Shown here in pieces: positions 24,922-34,459 of a DNA stretch of 64,000 nt. Every line of letters begins with the position of its first letter. Positions within the stretch are counted from its first letter, which is position 1. Both the position numbers and the translations under genes were made by a program. The stretch comes from UBA6059 sp965227155 (GTDB taxonomy: Bacteria; Bacteroidota; Bacteroidia; Cytophagales; Cyclobacteriaceae). The DNA lies in the NCBI GenBank assembly GCA_965227155.1, contig OZ245731.1, positions 124,001-188,000 of the forward strand, in the 5' to 3' direction. The notes beneath the pieces are model-generated. The model searched no databases, was not told the DNA's origin, and was given only the letters and a program-made list of their open reading frames with translations.

Positions 24922-26235
24922 ATGGAACCAATCTCATTATCACAGCTTAATGAAAACATCAAACAGGTGCTGGCCCGGCATCTGGAGCCATCCTATTGGG
25001 TTATTGCTGAAATTGGTGAGCTTCGCCTCAACCAAAAAGGCCATTGTTATCTTGAGTTGATCGAGAAAGAGGATGAACAAACTCTGGCCAAATCCCGGGC
25101 CACTATCTGGGCATACAATTTCAGAAACCTAAACGGCTGGTTTGAAGCCATTACGGGCAGTCCGCTGCAGCAGGGCATGAAAATACTGGCCAACATCCAG
25201 GTGAGTTTTCATGAAATCTATGGCTTCAGCCTCAATATCAGGGATATAGACCCAAAATTTACCCTGGGCGAGCGAGAACGCAAAAAGCAGGAAACCATTC
25301 AGCAGTTGATCAATGATGGTGTGCTGGAAATGAACAAAATGCACCACCTGCCCCTCGTACCCCAGCGTGTAGCGGTAATCAGCGCCAGCACAGCTGCCGG
25401 ATTTGGTGATTTTATGAATGAAATAGAGCAATCGGGATACCGAATTTACATCCAGCTCTACAATGTGCTGCTGCAAGGTGATCAGGCGGCAGCATCTATC
25501 ATTTCAGCACTTCACAATATAGCCCATGACGGGGATTATGATGTAGTGGTGATCATCAGAGGTGGAGGGGCACAAATTGATCTGGATACATTTAACGATT
25601 ACGACCTTTGCAGCCACATTGCACAGTTTCCCCTGCCCATCATTACCGGTATCGGGCATGAACGCGATGAAACTATCGCTGACCTGGTAGCACATACAAG
25701 AATGAAAACGCCTACTGCAGCTGCTGATTTTCTTATCAGTGCTGTCTATACTTTTGAGGAAGGCATCAAAGAACTGCAGGAAAGAGTCAATAGAAATGCT
25801 GAATACCGTATCAATGGTGCTAAAAGCCAGCTTTCCTTGGTTTCGGAACAATTGAAATATTATACACGCCAGCATATTAAAACCAATGCCATGCAGTTGA
25901 AGGCTTTTCAGCAAAGGTCATTCCTTGCGGCAAAGCGCAGCATTATGTACCAACAGGAAAAAACAGACCTCCTTAGGAAGGAGGTACAGAAAAATGCTAC
26001 AAAATTTATTGAGCTGCAAAAATCATTATTATCCCAGTATCAAAATTTTGCAAAAGCGAATGCACCAGAACGTATTTTGGCAAAAGGGTTCACTATAAGT
26101 ACCATTGATGGTAAATCAATCCATAGTCTGGATAAAATTAAGCCGGGTTCAGCCATGGAAACTTTATCTTCGCGGGGTAAAATCACCAGTACCATTAAAA
26201 CTGTAGGATCGCATTATGGCAAAGAAGAAAATTAG
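24922..26235 (+). CDS. xseA: Exodeoxyribonuclease VII large subunit
   Basis: A 437-residue protein, the catalytic subunit of a single-strand-specific exonuclease acting in mismatch and recombination repair. An N-terminal OB-fold (SLSQLNENIKQVL, then YWVIAEIGELRLNQKGHCYL) is followed by the nuclease core with VAVISASTAAGFGDFMNE, IIRGGGAQIDLDTFNDYDLC, ITGIGHERDETIADLVAH and TPTAAADFL. A long coiled coil comes after this. The ATG at 24922 is used; the upstream TTG lies inside the previous gene. It overlaps xseB by 20 bases. Confidence 0.97.
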   Translation: MEPISLSQLNENIKQVLARHLEPSYWVIAEIGELRLNQKGHCYLELIEKEDEQTLAKSRATIWAYNFRNLNGWFEAITGSPLQQGMKILANIQVSFHEIYGFSLNIRDIDPKFTLGERERKKQETIQQLINDGVLEMNKMHHLPLVPQRVAVISASTAAGFGDFMNEIEQSGYRIYIQLYNVLLQGDQAAASIISALHNIAHDGDYDVVVIIRGGGAQIDLDTFNDYDLCSHIAQFPLPIITGIGHERDETIADLVAHTRMKTPTAAADFLISAVYTFEEGIKELQERVNRNAEYRINGAKSQLSLVSEQLKYYTRQHIKTNAMQLKAFQQRSFLAAKRSIMYQQEKTDLLRKEVQKNATKFIELQKSLLSQYQNFAKANAPERILAKGFTISTIDGKSIHSLDKIKPGSAMETLSSRGKITSTIKTVGSHYGKEEN

Positions 26236-26413
26236 ATACCGGGAAGCATTTGATGAGCTGCAAGAGATTGTAGAAAAACTGGAAGATGGCGAAGTTGAGG
26301 TAGATGAGCTAGCCAAACTGGTGGAAAGAGCTAATTTTCTAACCAATTACTGCAAAGAGCAACTTACTGCTGTAGAAGAGCAAGTGAAAAAATCGATTGA
26401 CGAACAGGAATAA
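26216..26413 (+). CDS. xseB: Exodeoxyribonuclease VII small subunit
   Basis: A 65-residue helical protein with the family pattern YREAFDELQEIVEKLEDGEV and LAKLVERANFLTNYCKEQL. It forms a complex with XseA, whose gene it overlaps. Normal length for the family (60-80). Confidence 0.95.
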   Translation: MAKKKIRYREAFDELQEIVEKLEDGEVEVDELAKLVERANFLTNYCKEQLTAVEEQVKKSIDEQE

Positions 26414-26464
26414 TCAGGAGACCTTTAAAAAACCGCAGCTTTCAATTTTTAGTATACCCACTAT

Positions 26465-28516
26465 ATGAATGCCAAAGAAGCGAAAGACAGAATAGCCAAA
26501 TTGACTGAGCAGGTCAACCACCACAATCATCTTTATTATCAGGAAAGCAGAACAGAAATCTCTGATTTTGAATTTGATCAATTGCTCAATGAGCTGATAG
26601 AACTGGAAGAGAAATTTCCTGAGTTTAAAGCACCTGATTCTCCCTCACAGCGTGTTGGCGGTACAGTTACGAAAGAGTTTGCAACTGTTAAGCATGAATA
26701 TCCTATGCTTTCCCTGGGCAATACCTATTCTCAGCAAGAGCTTAAGGAGTTTGACCAACGGGTAGCTAAAGGCCTTGGCCACAACGATTACGAATATTTC
26801 TGTGAATTAAAATTTGATGGTGTGGCCATAAGTCTTGTATATGAAAATGGCTACCTTGTGAGGGCCGTAACCCGCGGAGATGGCACAAAAGGTGACGACA
26901 TCACCAACAATGCTAAAACCATTCGCACCCTCCCTTTGAGCGTAAAAAAAGATGGTATTCCCACAAAATTTGAAGTTCGCGGTGAAGTGTTTATGCCCCG
27001 TGAAGTTTTTGTGGCCATCAACAAAGAAAGAGTAGAAAATGGCGAAGAGCCACTGGCAAACCCCAGGAATACAGCCTCCGGTACATTGAAGATGCAAGAC
27101 AGCTCCATAGTAGCCAGCCGAAAACTCGATTGTTTTACCTACTCACTGATGGGTGAAGGCACTGGTTTTTCTAAGCATGGAGATGCCATCGCAGCACTTG
27201 AAAAATGGGGTTTCAATGTATCTGACACCTATAAAAAATGTAATGACATAGAGGAGGTTTTCCAATATATTGATGAGTGGGAAGAAAAGCGCAAAAGCCT
27301 GCCGCTGGATACCGACGGCATTGTGATTAAAGTCAATCGCTTCGACCAGCAGGAAGAGTTGGGCTTTACGGCCAAAAGCCCACGATGGGCCATTGCCTAC
27401 AAGTACAAAAGTGAAAGTGCTGTTACCAACCTCAACAATATTACCTACCAGGTAGGCCGTACGGGTGCCATTACACCTGTGGCAGAGCTACAGCCTGTGC
27501 TGTTGGCAGGCACCACCGTGAAGCGTGCCTCCTTACATAATGCCAATGAAATCAAAAGACTGGACTTGCATGTAGGAGACACAGTAATGGTTGAAAAAGG
27601 CGGGGAAATAATACCGAAAATTACAGGAGTTGACAAAAGCGGCAGAAAAGCTGATGCTGAGCCTGTATCTTTCATAGACAAATGTCCTGCCTGTGAAACG
27701 CAACTGATTCGAGCAGAAGGAGAGGCTGTGCATTATTGTCCCAATAGCCAGTCTTGCCCCCCACAGATTTTGGGTAGGCTGGAACATTTTATCAGCCGAA
27801 ATGCCATGAATATTGAGAGTCTTGGCCCTGAAACCCTCAAAGGCCTGATTAACCACAACCTGGTAAGTCAGCCCGCAGATTTGTACAAACTCAGCTTCGA
27901 TCAACTCAACGGCCTTAAATTTGAAATTGAAAATCCGCAGACCGGTGAGGTCAAAACCCGGTCGCTCAAAGAGAAGTCAGCGCAAAATATTCTCGACTCT
28001 ATAGAAAAATCCAAAGAGATACCATTTCCTAATGTATTGTTTGCTTTGGGTATACGGTATGTCGGCAGAACAGTCGCTGAAAAACTGGCTGTGCACTTTA
28101 AAAATGTGGAAGCTCTCGCCAGGGCCAATTTTGAAACTTTGGTAGAAGTACCGGAAATTGGGGACCGTATTGCCGAAAGTATCACCCAGTACTTCAGTGA
28201 AGAAAATAATCTTAATATCATTGATGAACTGAAAACGCACGGTGTGCAATTAGTTATAAATGAGGAAGACTTACCTGCCGCTGGTGAGGGTGCCCTGGAT
28301 GGCTTTTCTTTTGTAATCTCCGGTGTGTTTGAGCAATATGAAAGAGACGAACTAAAGGCCATTATTAAGAAGAATGGCGGCAAGGTGGTCAGCGGTATCT
28401 CAGGGAGTGTTGATTACCTGGTGGCTGGTGATAAAATGGGCCCTGCTAAGTTGGAAAAGGCAAAAAAGCTGGGTGTGAAAATCATTGACGAGTCAACCTT
28501 TACTTCCATGCTTTAA
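26465..28516 (+). CDS. ligA: NAD-dependent DNA ligase
   Basis: A 683-residue essential replication ligase. The Ia domain is at the N-terminus (HHNHLYYQESRTEISDFEFD), the adenylation lysine lies in CELKFDGVAISLVYENG (near residue 117), then the OB domain (YQVGRTGAITPVAELQPV). The four-cysteine zinc finger is CPAC...CPNSQSC, followed by helix-hairpin-helix repeats and a C-terminal BRCT domain (GFSFVISGVFEQYERDELKA). All domains are complete. Confidence 0.98.
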   Translation: MNAKEAKDRIAKLTEQVNHHNHLYYQESRTEISDFEFDQLLNELIELEEKFPEFKAPDSPSQRVGGTVTKEFATVKHEYPMLSLGNTYSQQELKEFDQRVAKGLGHNDYEYFCELKFDGVAISLVYENGYLVRAVTRGDGTKGDDITNNAKTIRTLPLSVKKDGIPTKFEVRGEVFMPREVFVAINKERVENGEEPLANPRNTASGTLKMQDSSIVASRKLDCFTYSLMGEGTGFSKHGDAIAALEKWGFNVSDTYKKCNDIEEVFQYIDEWEEKRKSLPLDTDGIVIKVNRFDQQEELGFTAKSPRWAIAYKYKSESAVTNLNNITYQVGRTGAITPVAELQPVLLAGTTVKRASLHNANEIKRLDLHVGDTVMVEKGGEIIPKITGVDKSGRKADAEPVSFIDKCPACETQLIRAEGEAVHYCPNSQSCPPQILGRLEHFISRNAMNIESLGPETLKGLINHNLVSQPADLYKLSFDQLNGLKFEIENPQTGEVKTRSLKEKSAQNILDSIEKSKEIPFPNVLFALGIRYVGRTVAEKLAVHFKNVEALARANFETLVEVPEIGDRIAESITQYFSEENNLNIIDELKTHGVQLVINEEDLPAAGEGALDGFSFVISGVFEQYERDELKAIIKKNGGKVVSGISGSVDYLVAGDKMGPAKLEKAKKLGVKIIDESTFTSML

Positions 28517-28527
28517 TTTTTTGAAAT

Positions 28528-29019
28528 TTGTTGACAGAACTACATAATAAAATAGCGCGCTGGCGTGATAAGGTGATTCGTGAAAATATAAGCTATGAAT
28601 CAGCTCAGAAATTTGGCATTTTGTATAAAGGCGATCAGCAAGAAATGGCCGATATAAGTTATCTGGCTGAGAAACTCAGAAATGATGGCAAGCAGGTAGA
28701 TATGCTCTGCTATCTTCAAGGTGCTGCACCTACAGACAAAGAACGTTTTAGTGGCCGGGATTTTTCGATTTTTGGCAATTGGAAGCGTGTGGAGATTCTG
28801 CAATATTGCGAAAAACCTTTTGACTTTTTGATCAATACAGATGATGCCATTCATCCATTAATAGAAAATATATTGATCAGAAGCCATGCAAAATGTAGAA
28901 TAGGTTTATACAATGAAACTCAGGATGATTTATTTGAAATGATGATCAAATGTGACCGGTCATTGGATGCCATAAGAAGAATGGACAGTATTTATAATTA
29001 TTTGAAATTGGTGAATTGA
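28528..29019 (+). CDS. Conserved Bacteroidota protein of unknown function (DUF6913-like)
   Basis: A 163-residue soluble protein, starting with TTG (28528 or 28531). Features are YESAQKFGILYKGDQQEM, YLAEKLRNDGKQVDMLCYLQ, FGNWKRVEILQYCEKPFDFL and NTDDAIHPLIENILIRSHAK. The alternating strands and helices suggest a Rossmann-like domain. It is placed between ligA and dapA in the same direction; its stop codon overlaps the dapA start (TTGATG). The family assignment is from memory. Function unknown. Confidence 0.65.
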   Translation: MLTELHNKIARWRDKVIRENISYESAQKFGILYKGDQQEMADISYLAEKLRNDGKQVDMLCYLQGAAPTDKERFSGRDFSIFGNWKRVEILQYCEKPFDFLINTDDAIHPLIENILIRSHAKCRIGLYNETQDDLFEMMIKCDRSLDAIRRMDSIYNYLKLVN

Positions 29020-29897
29020 TGGATAGGAGATTTGAAGGAACCGGGGTTGCTCTTGCAACACCCTTTACCAGGTCAATGGATATAGATTATGAAGCGTTAG
29101 AGAGATTGGTTGACCATGTAACCAATGGTGGCGTTGACTACCTGGTGGTGATGGGTACTACTGCAGAATCCCCTACGCTCAGCCTTGCTGAAAAGAAGCA
29201 AGTACTCCACCACATAAAAGCCAATAATAAAAAAGGGCTGCCAATCGTGTACGGCGCAGGTGCTAATGACACCAGGGAGCTATTGGACTATTTTGAAGAT
29301 GACCTTTTTGGAGAAATAGATGCCATTCTTTCTGTAACACCCTATTATAACAAACCTAGTCAGCTGGGCCTGGAGAAGCATTATGAACAGCTGGCAGATG
29401 CCTGCCCGGTGCCCATCATTTTGTACAATGTACCTGGTCGCACTTCCTGCAATCTGGAAGCAAAGACTACACTTTCGCTGGCAGAGCATGAAAATATCAT
29501 TGGTATTAAGGAAGCCAGTGGAGACCTCAATCAAATAGGGCATATTTTGAAGGCAAAGCCAGAAGAGTTTATGGTTATCTCCGGAGATGATATGATGACC
29601 CTCCCAATGATTGCTATGGGCGCAGAAGGTGTGATCAGTGTGATGGCCAATGCACTCCCCTATCAGTTTTCACAGATGGTAGAAAAATGTCTGCAAGGAG
29701 ATTTTGTAGCGGCAAGAAAGCTACACCTTTCTCTATTGCCTGTGGGAGATGTATTAAGCAAAGAAGGTAACCCTGCCGGCTTGAAATGTGTACTGAAGCA
29801 GTTAGAAATTTGTGAGGAGTTTTTGAGGCTCCCATTGGTTCCGGTTTCAGATGCTCTCAGAAGGGAAACAAGCCAGTTGTTGGAAGCTTATAAATAG
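29019..29897 (+). CDS. dapA: 4-hydroxy-tetrahydrodipicolinate synthase
   Basis: A 292-residue TIM-barrel aldolase for lysine/diaminopimelate synthesis, condensing pyruvate with aspartate semialdehyde. Motifs are TGVALATPF, VMGTTAESPTLSLAEKKQVL, the tyrosine in ILYNVPGRTS and the Schiff-base lysine in IIGIKEASGDLNQI (near residue 161). The ATG at 29019 overlaps the previous stop codon. A terminator follows directly. Confidence 0.96.
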   Translation: MDRRFEGTGVALATPFTRSMDIDYEALERLVDHVTNGGVDYLVVMGTTAESPTLSLAEKKQVLHHIKANNKKGLPIVYGAGANDTRELLDYFEDDLFGEIDAILSVTPYYNKPSQLGLEKHYEQLADACPVPIILYNVPGRTSCNLEAKTTLSLAEHENIIGIKEASGDLNQIGHILKAKPEEFMVISGDDMMTLPMIAMGAEGVISVMANALPYQFSQMVEKCLQGDFVAARKLHLSLLPVGDVLSKEGNPAGLKCVLKQLEICEEFLRLPLVPVSDALRRETSQLLEAYK

Positions 29898-29900
29898 AAA

Positions 29901-29930
29901 AAGGGAGCAAATAGTTGCTCCCCCTTATTC
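29901..29930 (+). terminator. Terminator after dapA
   Basis: AAGGGAGCAA pairs with TTGCTCCC(C)CTT around an ATAG loop, four bases after the dapA stop. A short mixed T/A run follows. It may also serve the convergent small gene at 29970. Confidence 0.8.
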
Positions 29931-29969
29931 CATTCAATATCTGTAATAACTAATATCTAGTGACTAATA

Positions 29970-30146
29970 TTAGGCCTTATTTTTGATGTCCTGAACTTCT
30001 ATTCTGATTTCTTGTGCTAGGTTTTTTAGGTCTTGCATGCCTTTTCTTACTCTGGTACCGGCAGCTTGATTTCCTTTGTCATAGAATTTTGCAAAGTCTC
30101 CTTCCATTGACATCACTAGATCTTTAAGTTCTTCGAATCTTTTCAT
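29970..30146 (-). CDS. Small histone-H1-like protein
   Basis: A 58-residue protein: MKRFEELKDLVMSMEGDFAK, then FYDKGNQAAGTRVRKGMQDL and KNLAQEIRIEVQDIKNKA. This is the pattern of the short Hc1/histone-H1-like proteins found widely in Bacteroidota, which are thought to bind DNA in the nucleoid. The frame is complete, with ATG at 30146 and TAA at 29970-29972. It is convergent with dapA. Confidence 0.8.
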   Translation of the reverse strand: MKRFEELKDLVMSMEGDFAKFYDKGNQAAGTRVRKGMQDLKNLAQEIRIEVQDIKNKA

Positions 30147-30228
30147 ATTGATATTTTTTAGGGTTACTGATAATTAATGGTGAGGCAATATAAAGAAATT
30201 GTTTAAAATATGATAGCCAAATAAAGAT

Positions 30229-31491
30229 TTAAGACATATTTGAAGCAAAAGTAGCACCTGCTAACCCCGCTTTTTTATATTCCCCGTCATCTAATTTGGT
30301 TTTAATCGCCTCAAAAGCCGCTATTGTTTCCTCCACATCGGCCATAGAATGCGCTGCTGTAGGGATTATTCGCAACATAATAATATCTTTTGGTACCACA
30401 GGATACACAATCACTGAGCAGAAAATATTAAAGTTTGTGCGAAGGTCTTTTGTAAGATTTGCAGCCTCTAATGTTCCACCGTTTAGTAATACAGGCGTAA
30501 CAGGCGACTGGGTTGTGCCTATATTGTAGCCTTTTTCTTTGAAACCACTTTGTATTGCATTTACGATCTTCCAGAGCTTTTCTTTATGCTCAGGTTGGGT
30601 TCTTAGCATTTCCAGGCGTTTCAGGTTACCTATTACATAAGGCATAGGTAGAGATTTGGCAAAAATCTGCGAGCGTACATTGTAGCGTAGGTAATCCACA
30701 ACATCATGCGGTCCTGCTACGAAAGCTCCAATACTAGCCATAGACTTGGCAAATGTGGAAAAATAAAGATCGATATGCTCCTGCACACCCTGCTCCTCTC
30801 CAGCACCTGCACCGGTTGGCCCCATAGTGCCAAAGCCGTGAGCATCATCAACCAACAGCCTGAAGTTAAAGTCTTTCTTGAGTGCCGCAATTTCTTTCAG
30901 GTTACCCATATTGCCGGACATCCCAAATACACCTTCTGTGATCACTAAAATACCACCACCAGTCTCCTGTGTGATTTTTTGTGCGCGCACCAATTGGCGC
31001 TTTAAGTTGTCAATATCATTGTGTGGATATACAAAGCGCTTGCCGATGTGCATGCGCAAGCCATCAATTATACAAGCGTGTGACTCTGCGTCATAGACAA
31101 TTACATCTTTACGATCTACCAATGCATCGATTACAGACATAATGCCTTGGTACCCGTAGTTGAGCAACATGGCATCCTCCTTACTGACGAAAGAAGCTAA
31201 ATCCCTCTCAAGCTCTTCATGATACTTGGTATTACCCGTCATCATACGGGCACCCATGGGGTATGCAAGCCCCCAATCTTCTGCAGCCTTGGCATCTATC
31301 GCCCTGATTTCCGGGTGATTACCTAAGCCCAGATAATTGTTAAGACTCCAGGTAAGTACCTGCTTCCCTTTAAACATCATCCTTGGCGCCAGTTCACCTT
31401 CCAGCTTAGGGAACATGTAAAAATTGTCATCCATGAATGAGTGTCTTCCTAGAGGCCCTCTATCTTGCAGGAGTTTTTCGAATAAATCCAT
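30229..31491 (-). CDS. Alpha-oxoamine synthase family enzyme, probable serine palmitoyltransferase
   Basis: A 420-residue PLP enzyme of the family that joins an amino acid to an acyl-CoA. Visible are LTWSLNNYLGLGNHPE, YPMGARMMTGNTKYHEELE, the cofactor-stacking VYDAESHACIIDG, LLVDDAHGFGTMGP and the PLP lysine in YFSTFAKSMASIGAFVAG. The lysine region resembles serine palmitoyltransferases more than biotin-pathway BioF or threonine-pathway Kbl, whose loop is usually GTLGK. Sphingolipids are a hallmark of this phylum, so synthesis of 3-ketosphinganine is the most likely role. It has its own promoter at 31536-31565. Confidence 0.75.
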   Translation of the reverse strand: MDLFEKLLQDRGPLGRHSFMDDNFYMFPKLEGELAPRMMFKGKQVLTWSLNNYLGLGNHPEIRAIDAKAAEDWGLAYPMGARMMTGNTKYHEELERDLASFVSKEDAMLLNYGYQGIMSVIDALVDRKDVIVYDAESHACIIDGLRMHIGKRFVYPHNDIDNLKRQLVRAQKITQETGGGILVITEGVFGMSGNMGNLKEIAALKKDFNFRLLVDDAHGFGTMGPTGAGAGEEQGVQEHIDLYFSTFAKSMASIGAFVAGPHDVVDYLRYNVRSQIFAKSLPMPYVIGNLKRLEMLRTQPEHKEKLWKIVNAIQSGFKEKGYNIGTTQSPVTPVLLNGGTLEAANLTKDLRTNFNIFCSVIVYPVVPKDIIMLRIIPTAAHSMADVEETIAAFEAIKTKLDDGEYKKAGLAGATFASNMS

Positions 31492-31535
31492 TCAAATATA
31501 TATTTTACCCTTAATAATCGTTTTTGTAAACTTCG

Positions 31536-31565
31536 CAAAGGTAGTATTTAAAGGTGTGTTCTCAA
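31536..31565 (-). promoter_or_regulatory. Bacteroidota-type promoter of the probable serine palmitoyltransferase gene
   Basis: Minus strand: TTG (31565-31563), 19 bases, TACCTTTG (31543-31536). The expected start near 31529 gives a leader of about 38 bases. Confidence 0.78.
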
Positions 31566-31650
31566 ATCGGCAATGAATAATAATTACGGGTCGGATTCAT
31601 ATTCAAATTGGAATTATGTAGCATTGTAGAGGAACAAAATCTTGTACGTT

Positions 31651-33150
31651 TTGACTAAAATATCCAAAATTCTGGTGGCCAATCGTGGTGAGATTGCACT
31701 GCGCATATTAAGGTCTGCAAAAGAAATGGGCATTGCCACAGTGGCCGTTTTCAGTGAGGCGGACAAAGAGGCCCTGCATGTAAAATATGCTGATGAAGCG
31801 GTCTGCATCGGCCCTCCCCCATCTAACCAGTCTTACCTCAAAGCTGATAAGATCATTGAAGTTTGTAAAAAGCTGAATGTAGATGCTATTCATCCCGGTT
31901 ATGGGTTTTTGTCTGAAAATGCTGCATTTGCCAAGAAAATCAAAGAGGCAGGACTCATCTTTATTGGCCCATCTCCAGAAAGTATAGAAGTGATGGGTAG
32001 CAAACTTGCAGCTAAGCAAGCGGTATCCAAATACAACATTCCAATGGTGCCGGGGGTAGACCATGCCATTACGGATATTGATGAAGCCAAAGAAAGAGCT
32101 CTGGAAATCGGATACCCCATTCTGATCAAAGCCAGTGCAGGCGGTGGTGGAAAAGGCATGCGTGTTGTTGAAGATCCCAAAGATTTTGAGAGTCAAATGA
32201 AGCGGGCCATATCTGAGGCAGAAAGCTCTTTTGGTGACGGTTCAGTATTCATCGAAAAATTCATAACCTCTCCCAAGCATATTGAAGTGCAGGTGATGGG
32301 CGACCACCATGGAAATATCGTACATTTTTTCGAGCGTGAATGCAGCATCCAGCGTAGACACCAAAAGGTAATTGAGGAGGCGCCTTCTGCTGTACTCAAT
32401 GAAGAAAAGAGAAAGGCTATTGGTGAGGCTGCCGTGAATGTAGCCCGATCTTGCGGGTATTACAATGCGGGAACTGTAGAGTTTATTGTAGATGAAAACC
32501 TTGACTTTTTCTTCCTGGAAATGAATACAAGACTGCAGGTGGAACACCCCGTTACTGAACTGATTACGGGTGTAGACCTGGTGAAATTGCAGATCAAAGT
32601 AGCCGAAGGTGAAAAGCTGCCCATTACGCAAGATCAAATAACCAAAAAAGGCCATGCCCTAGAGGTGCGTGTATACGCAGAGGATCCTGCCAACAACTTT
32701 CTTCCTGATATTGGTAAACTGCAAACCTATGTAAGGCCACAGGGGCCCGGCATCAGGTTGGATGATGGATTTGAGCAAGGCATGTCTATACCTATCCACT
32801 ACGATCCGATGATTGCCAAGCTTTGCACCTACGGGAAAGATCGTGAAGAGGCTATTGACAGGATGCTTCGAGCCATTGAGGAGTATAAAATTACGGGTAT
32901 TCAAACCACCCTGCCATTCTGTACATTTGCCTTGCAGCATGAGAATTTCAAATCGGGCGCTTTTACCACCAAGTTTGTAGAGCAGTTTTTTACCCCCGAT
33001 AAACTGGCTTTACAGCCTACTAAAGAAGAAGAAGAGGTAGCTTCCTTATTAACTACCTATTTGTTGCAAAATCACAAAGAGCAGAAAACACATAAAAGTG
33101 CGAATGCTACTGCCGACAACAAATGGAAAAAGAACAGATTGAGGAAATAA
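31651..33150 (+). CDS. accC: Biotin carboxylase subunit of an acyl-CoA carboxylase
   Basis: A 499-residue ATP-grasp enzyme that carboxylates biotin on a carrier protein. Features are KILVANRGEIALRILRSAKE, the ATP loop KASAGGGGKGMR (near residue 160), the HIEVQVMGDHHGN block, the catalytic EMNTRLQVEHPVTE (near 290) and the closing GIRLDDGFEQGMSIPIHYDP. No ATG is available; TTG at 31651 places the first motif eight residues in, and TTG at 31642 is also possible. No biotin carrier or carboxyltransferase gene is nearby. It could serve acetyl-CoA or propionyl-CoA carboxylase; the IcmF gene at 46 kb makes the latter worth considering. A lysine-rich tail of 30 residues is unusual. Confidence 0.93.
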   Translation: MTKISKILVANRGEIALRILRSAKEMGIATVAVFSEADKEALHVKYADEAVCIGPPPSNQSYLKADKIIEVCKKLNVDAIHPGYGFLSENAAFAKKIKEAGLIFIGPSPESIEVMGSKLAAKQAVSKYNIPMVPGVDHAITDIDEAKERALEIGYPILIKASAGGGGKGMRVVEDPKDFESQMKRAISEAESSFGDGSVFIEKFITSPKHIEVQVMGDHHGNIVHFFERECSIQRRHQKVIEEAPSAVLNEEKRKAIGEAAVNVARSCGYYNAGTVEFIVDENLDFFFLEMNTRLQVEHPVTELITGVDLVKLQIKVAEGEKLPITQDQITKKGHALEVRVYAEDPANNFLPDIGKLQTYVRPQGPGIRLDDGFEQGMSIPIHYDPMIAKLCTYGKDREEAIDRMLRAIEEYKITGIQTTLPFCTFALQHENFKSGAFTTKFVEQFFTPDKLALQPTKEEEEVASLLTTYLLQNHKEQKTHKSANATADNKWKKNRLRK

Positions 33151-33154
33151 TACT

Positions 33155-34459
33155 ATGGCAGAAATAAAACCGCTACTAGCCTGGCGCTATAATCCTGCCA
33201 TTGTAAAAAATATAGATACAATCACTTCTCCCCTGTTTGACGTGGTTTCAGAGCGCCAGCGCAAGCGGCTGTATGAAAACCCTTACAACAGCATCCATTT
33301 ATCTGTACCACAGGGAGACAATCCTGCATGTGAGGCGGCCCAGTTGCTCAAAAAATGGAAAGATGAGAAGATCATTTTGCAGGATGATCTCCCAGCCATA
33401 TACGTTTACTATCAGTACTTTTCACTGAGGGGCCACACAGAAGAATATTGCAGAAAAGGTTTTATCTGTAATATCAAAGCCCATCATTGGGATGAAAAAG
33501 TAGTTCTGCATCACGAGAACACCATGCCCTTTTCGGTGGACGACCGCAAAGTATTGCTGGCTGAAACAAAACTCAACGTAAGCCCTACGCATGGCTTGTA
33601 TACAGATCCCGAGCATACCATAGAGCATTATCTAGATGAGGCGATGAAAAAGCCTATCTATGAAACAGAGGACTACCAGGGCGTACGTGATAAGCTAAGC
33701 CTCATTCAGGATGCATCAGTAATTAGAGAAATCATGGCCTTGTTGGCTGATAAGCAGATCATTCTGGCGGATGGGCACCACCGCTACGAGGGTAGCATGA
33801 TGTATCGACAGGAATGCATGGCTCAAAATCCTAATGATACAGGCCATGAACCTTATCATTACCATATGATGTATCTGACGAATACGGAATCGGATGATTT
33901 GAGGATATTACCAACACATAGGCTATTAAGAAATCTTAATGGAATTGATGAGCATACTTTGTTGGAAAGGCTCAAAACTTATTTTACAATTCTTACTATT
34001 GACAATGTCAATGACATACCCGATATCATTCTGGGTAAGAAATGGGCGTTTGGGCTGATCATCAATAACAACTGCTATAAAATCAGGCTCAAGCCTGAAC
34101 TTATCGATAGCATTAGCTGGAAATTCCCGGAGGATATCAAAAAGCTGGATCTCACGGTGATGCATTATTTTATTTTCGAAAAGGTGCTGGGCATTCCCGG
34201 GAAAGAACAGCGTGGGTCAGATAAAATTTTCTTTGAGCGTAATTTCACAGAATGCCATGATAAGGTCATTAATGGAGAGGCACAATTTGCGATCATCACC
34301 AAAGATGTACCTATGGAAACGGTGAAAAAGGTATGCTACAGTGGCTATACCCTACCCCAGAAATCGACCTATTTTTATCCTAAAGTAATTTGTGGACTCT
34401 TATTTGGATCTATTGCCGATGATGAATTTGGATCGCCCCTTGATACTAGCTTCCAATAG
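33155..34459 (+). CDS. DUF1015 family protein
   Basis: A 434-residue soluble protein, four bases after accC. The family signatures are IKPLLAWRYNP at the start, YENPYNSIHLSVPQGDNPA, YVYYQYFSLRG, the central ILADGHHRYEGSMMYRQE, and the C-terminal KVICGLLFGSIADDEFG. The conserved DGHHRYE suggests an enzyme with a ParB-like nucleotide or metal site. Genes of this family are often neighbours of serA and serC in Bacteroidota and Firmicutes (from memory); here it is displaced from them. The function is not established. Confidence 0.85.
   Translation: MAEIKPLLAWRYNPAIVKNIDTITSPLFDVVSERQRKRLYENPYNSIHLSVPQGDNPACEAAQLLKKWKDEKIILQDDLPAIYVYYQYFSLRGHTEEYCRKGFICNIKAHHWDEKVVLHHENTMPFSVDDRKVLLAETKLNVSPTHGLYTDPEHTIEHYLDEAMKKPIYETEDYQGVRDKLSLIQDASVIREIMALLADKQIILADGHHRYEGSMMYRQECMAQNPNDTGHEPYHYHMMYLTNTESDDLRILPTHRLLRNLNGIDEHTLLERLKTYFTILTIDNVNDIPDIILGKKWAFGLIINNNCYKIRLKPELIDSISWKFPEDIKKLDLTVMHYFIFEKVLGIPGKEQRGSDKIFFERNFTECHDKVINGEAQFAIITKDVPMETVKKVCYSGYTLPQKSTYFYPKVICGLLFGSIADDEFGSPLDTSFQ

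Noticed and set aside
31645..31653. Promoter box TACGTTTT for the biotin carboxylase gene
   Set aside because: It overlaps the proposed start codons and misses the final G; transcription from it would begin inside the coding sequence.
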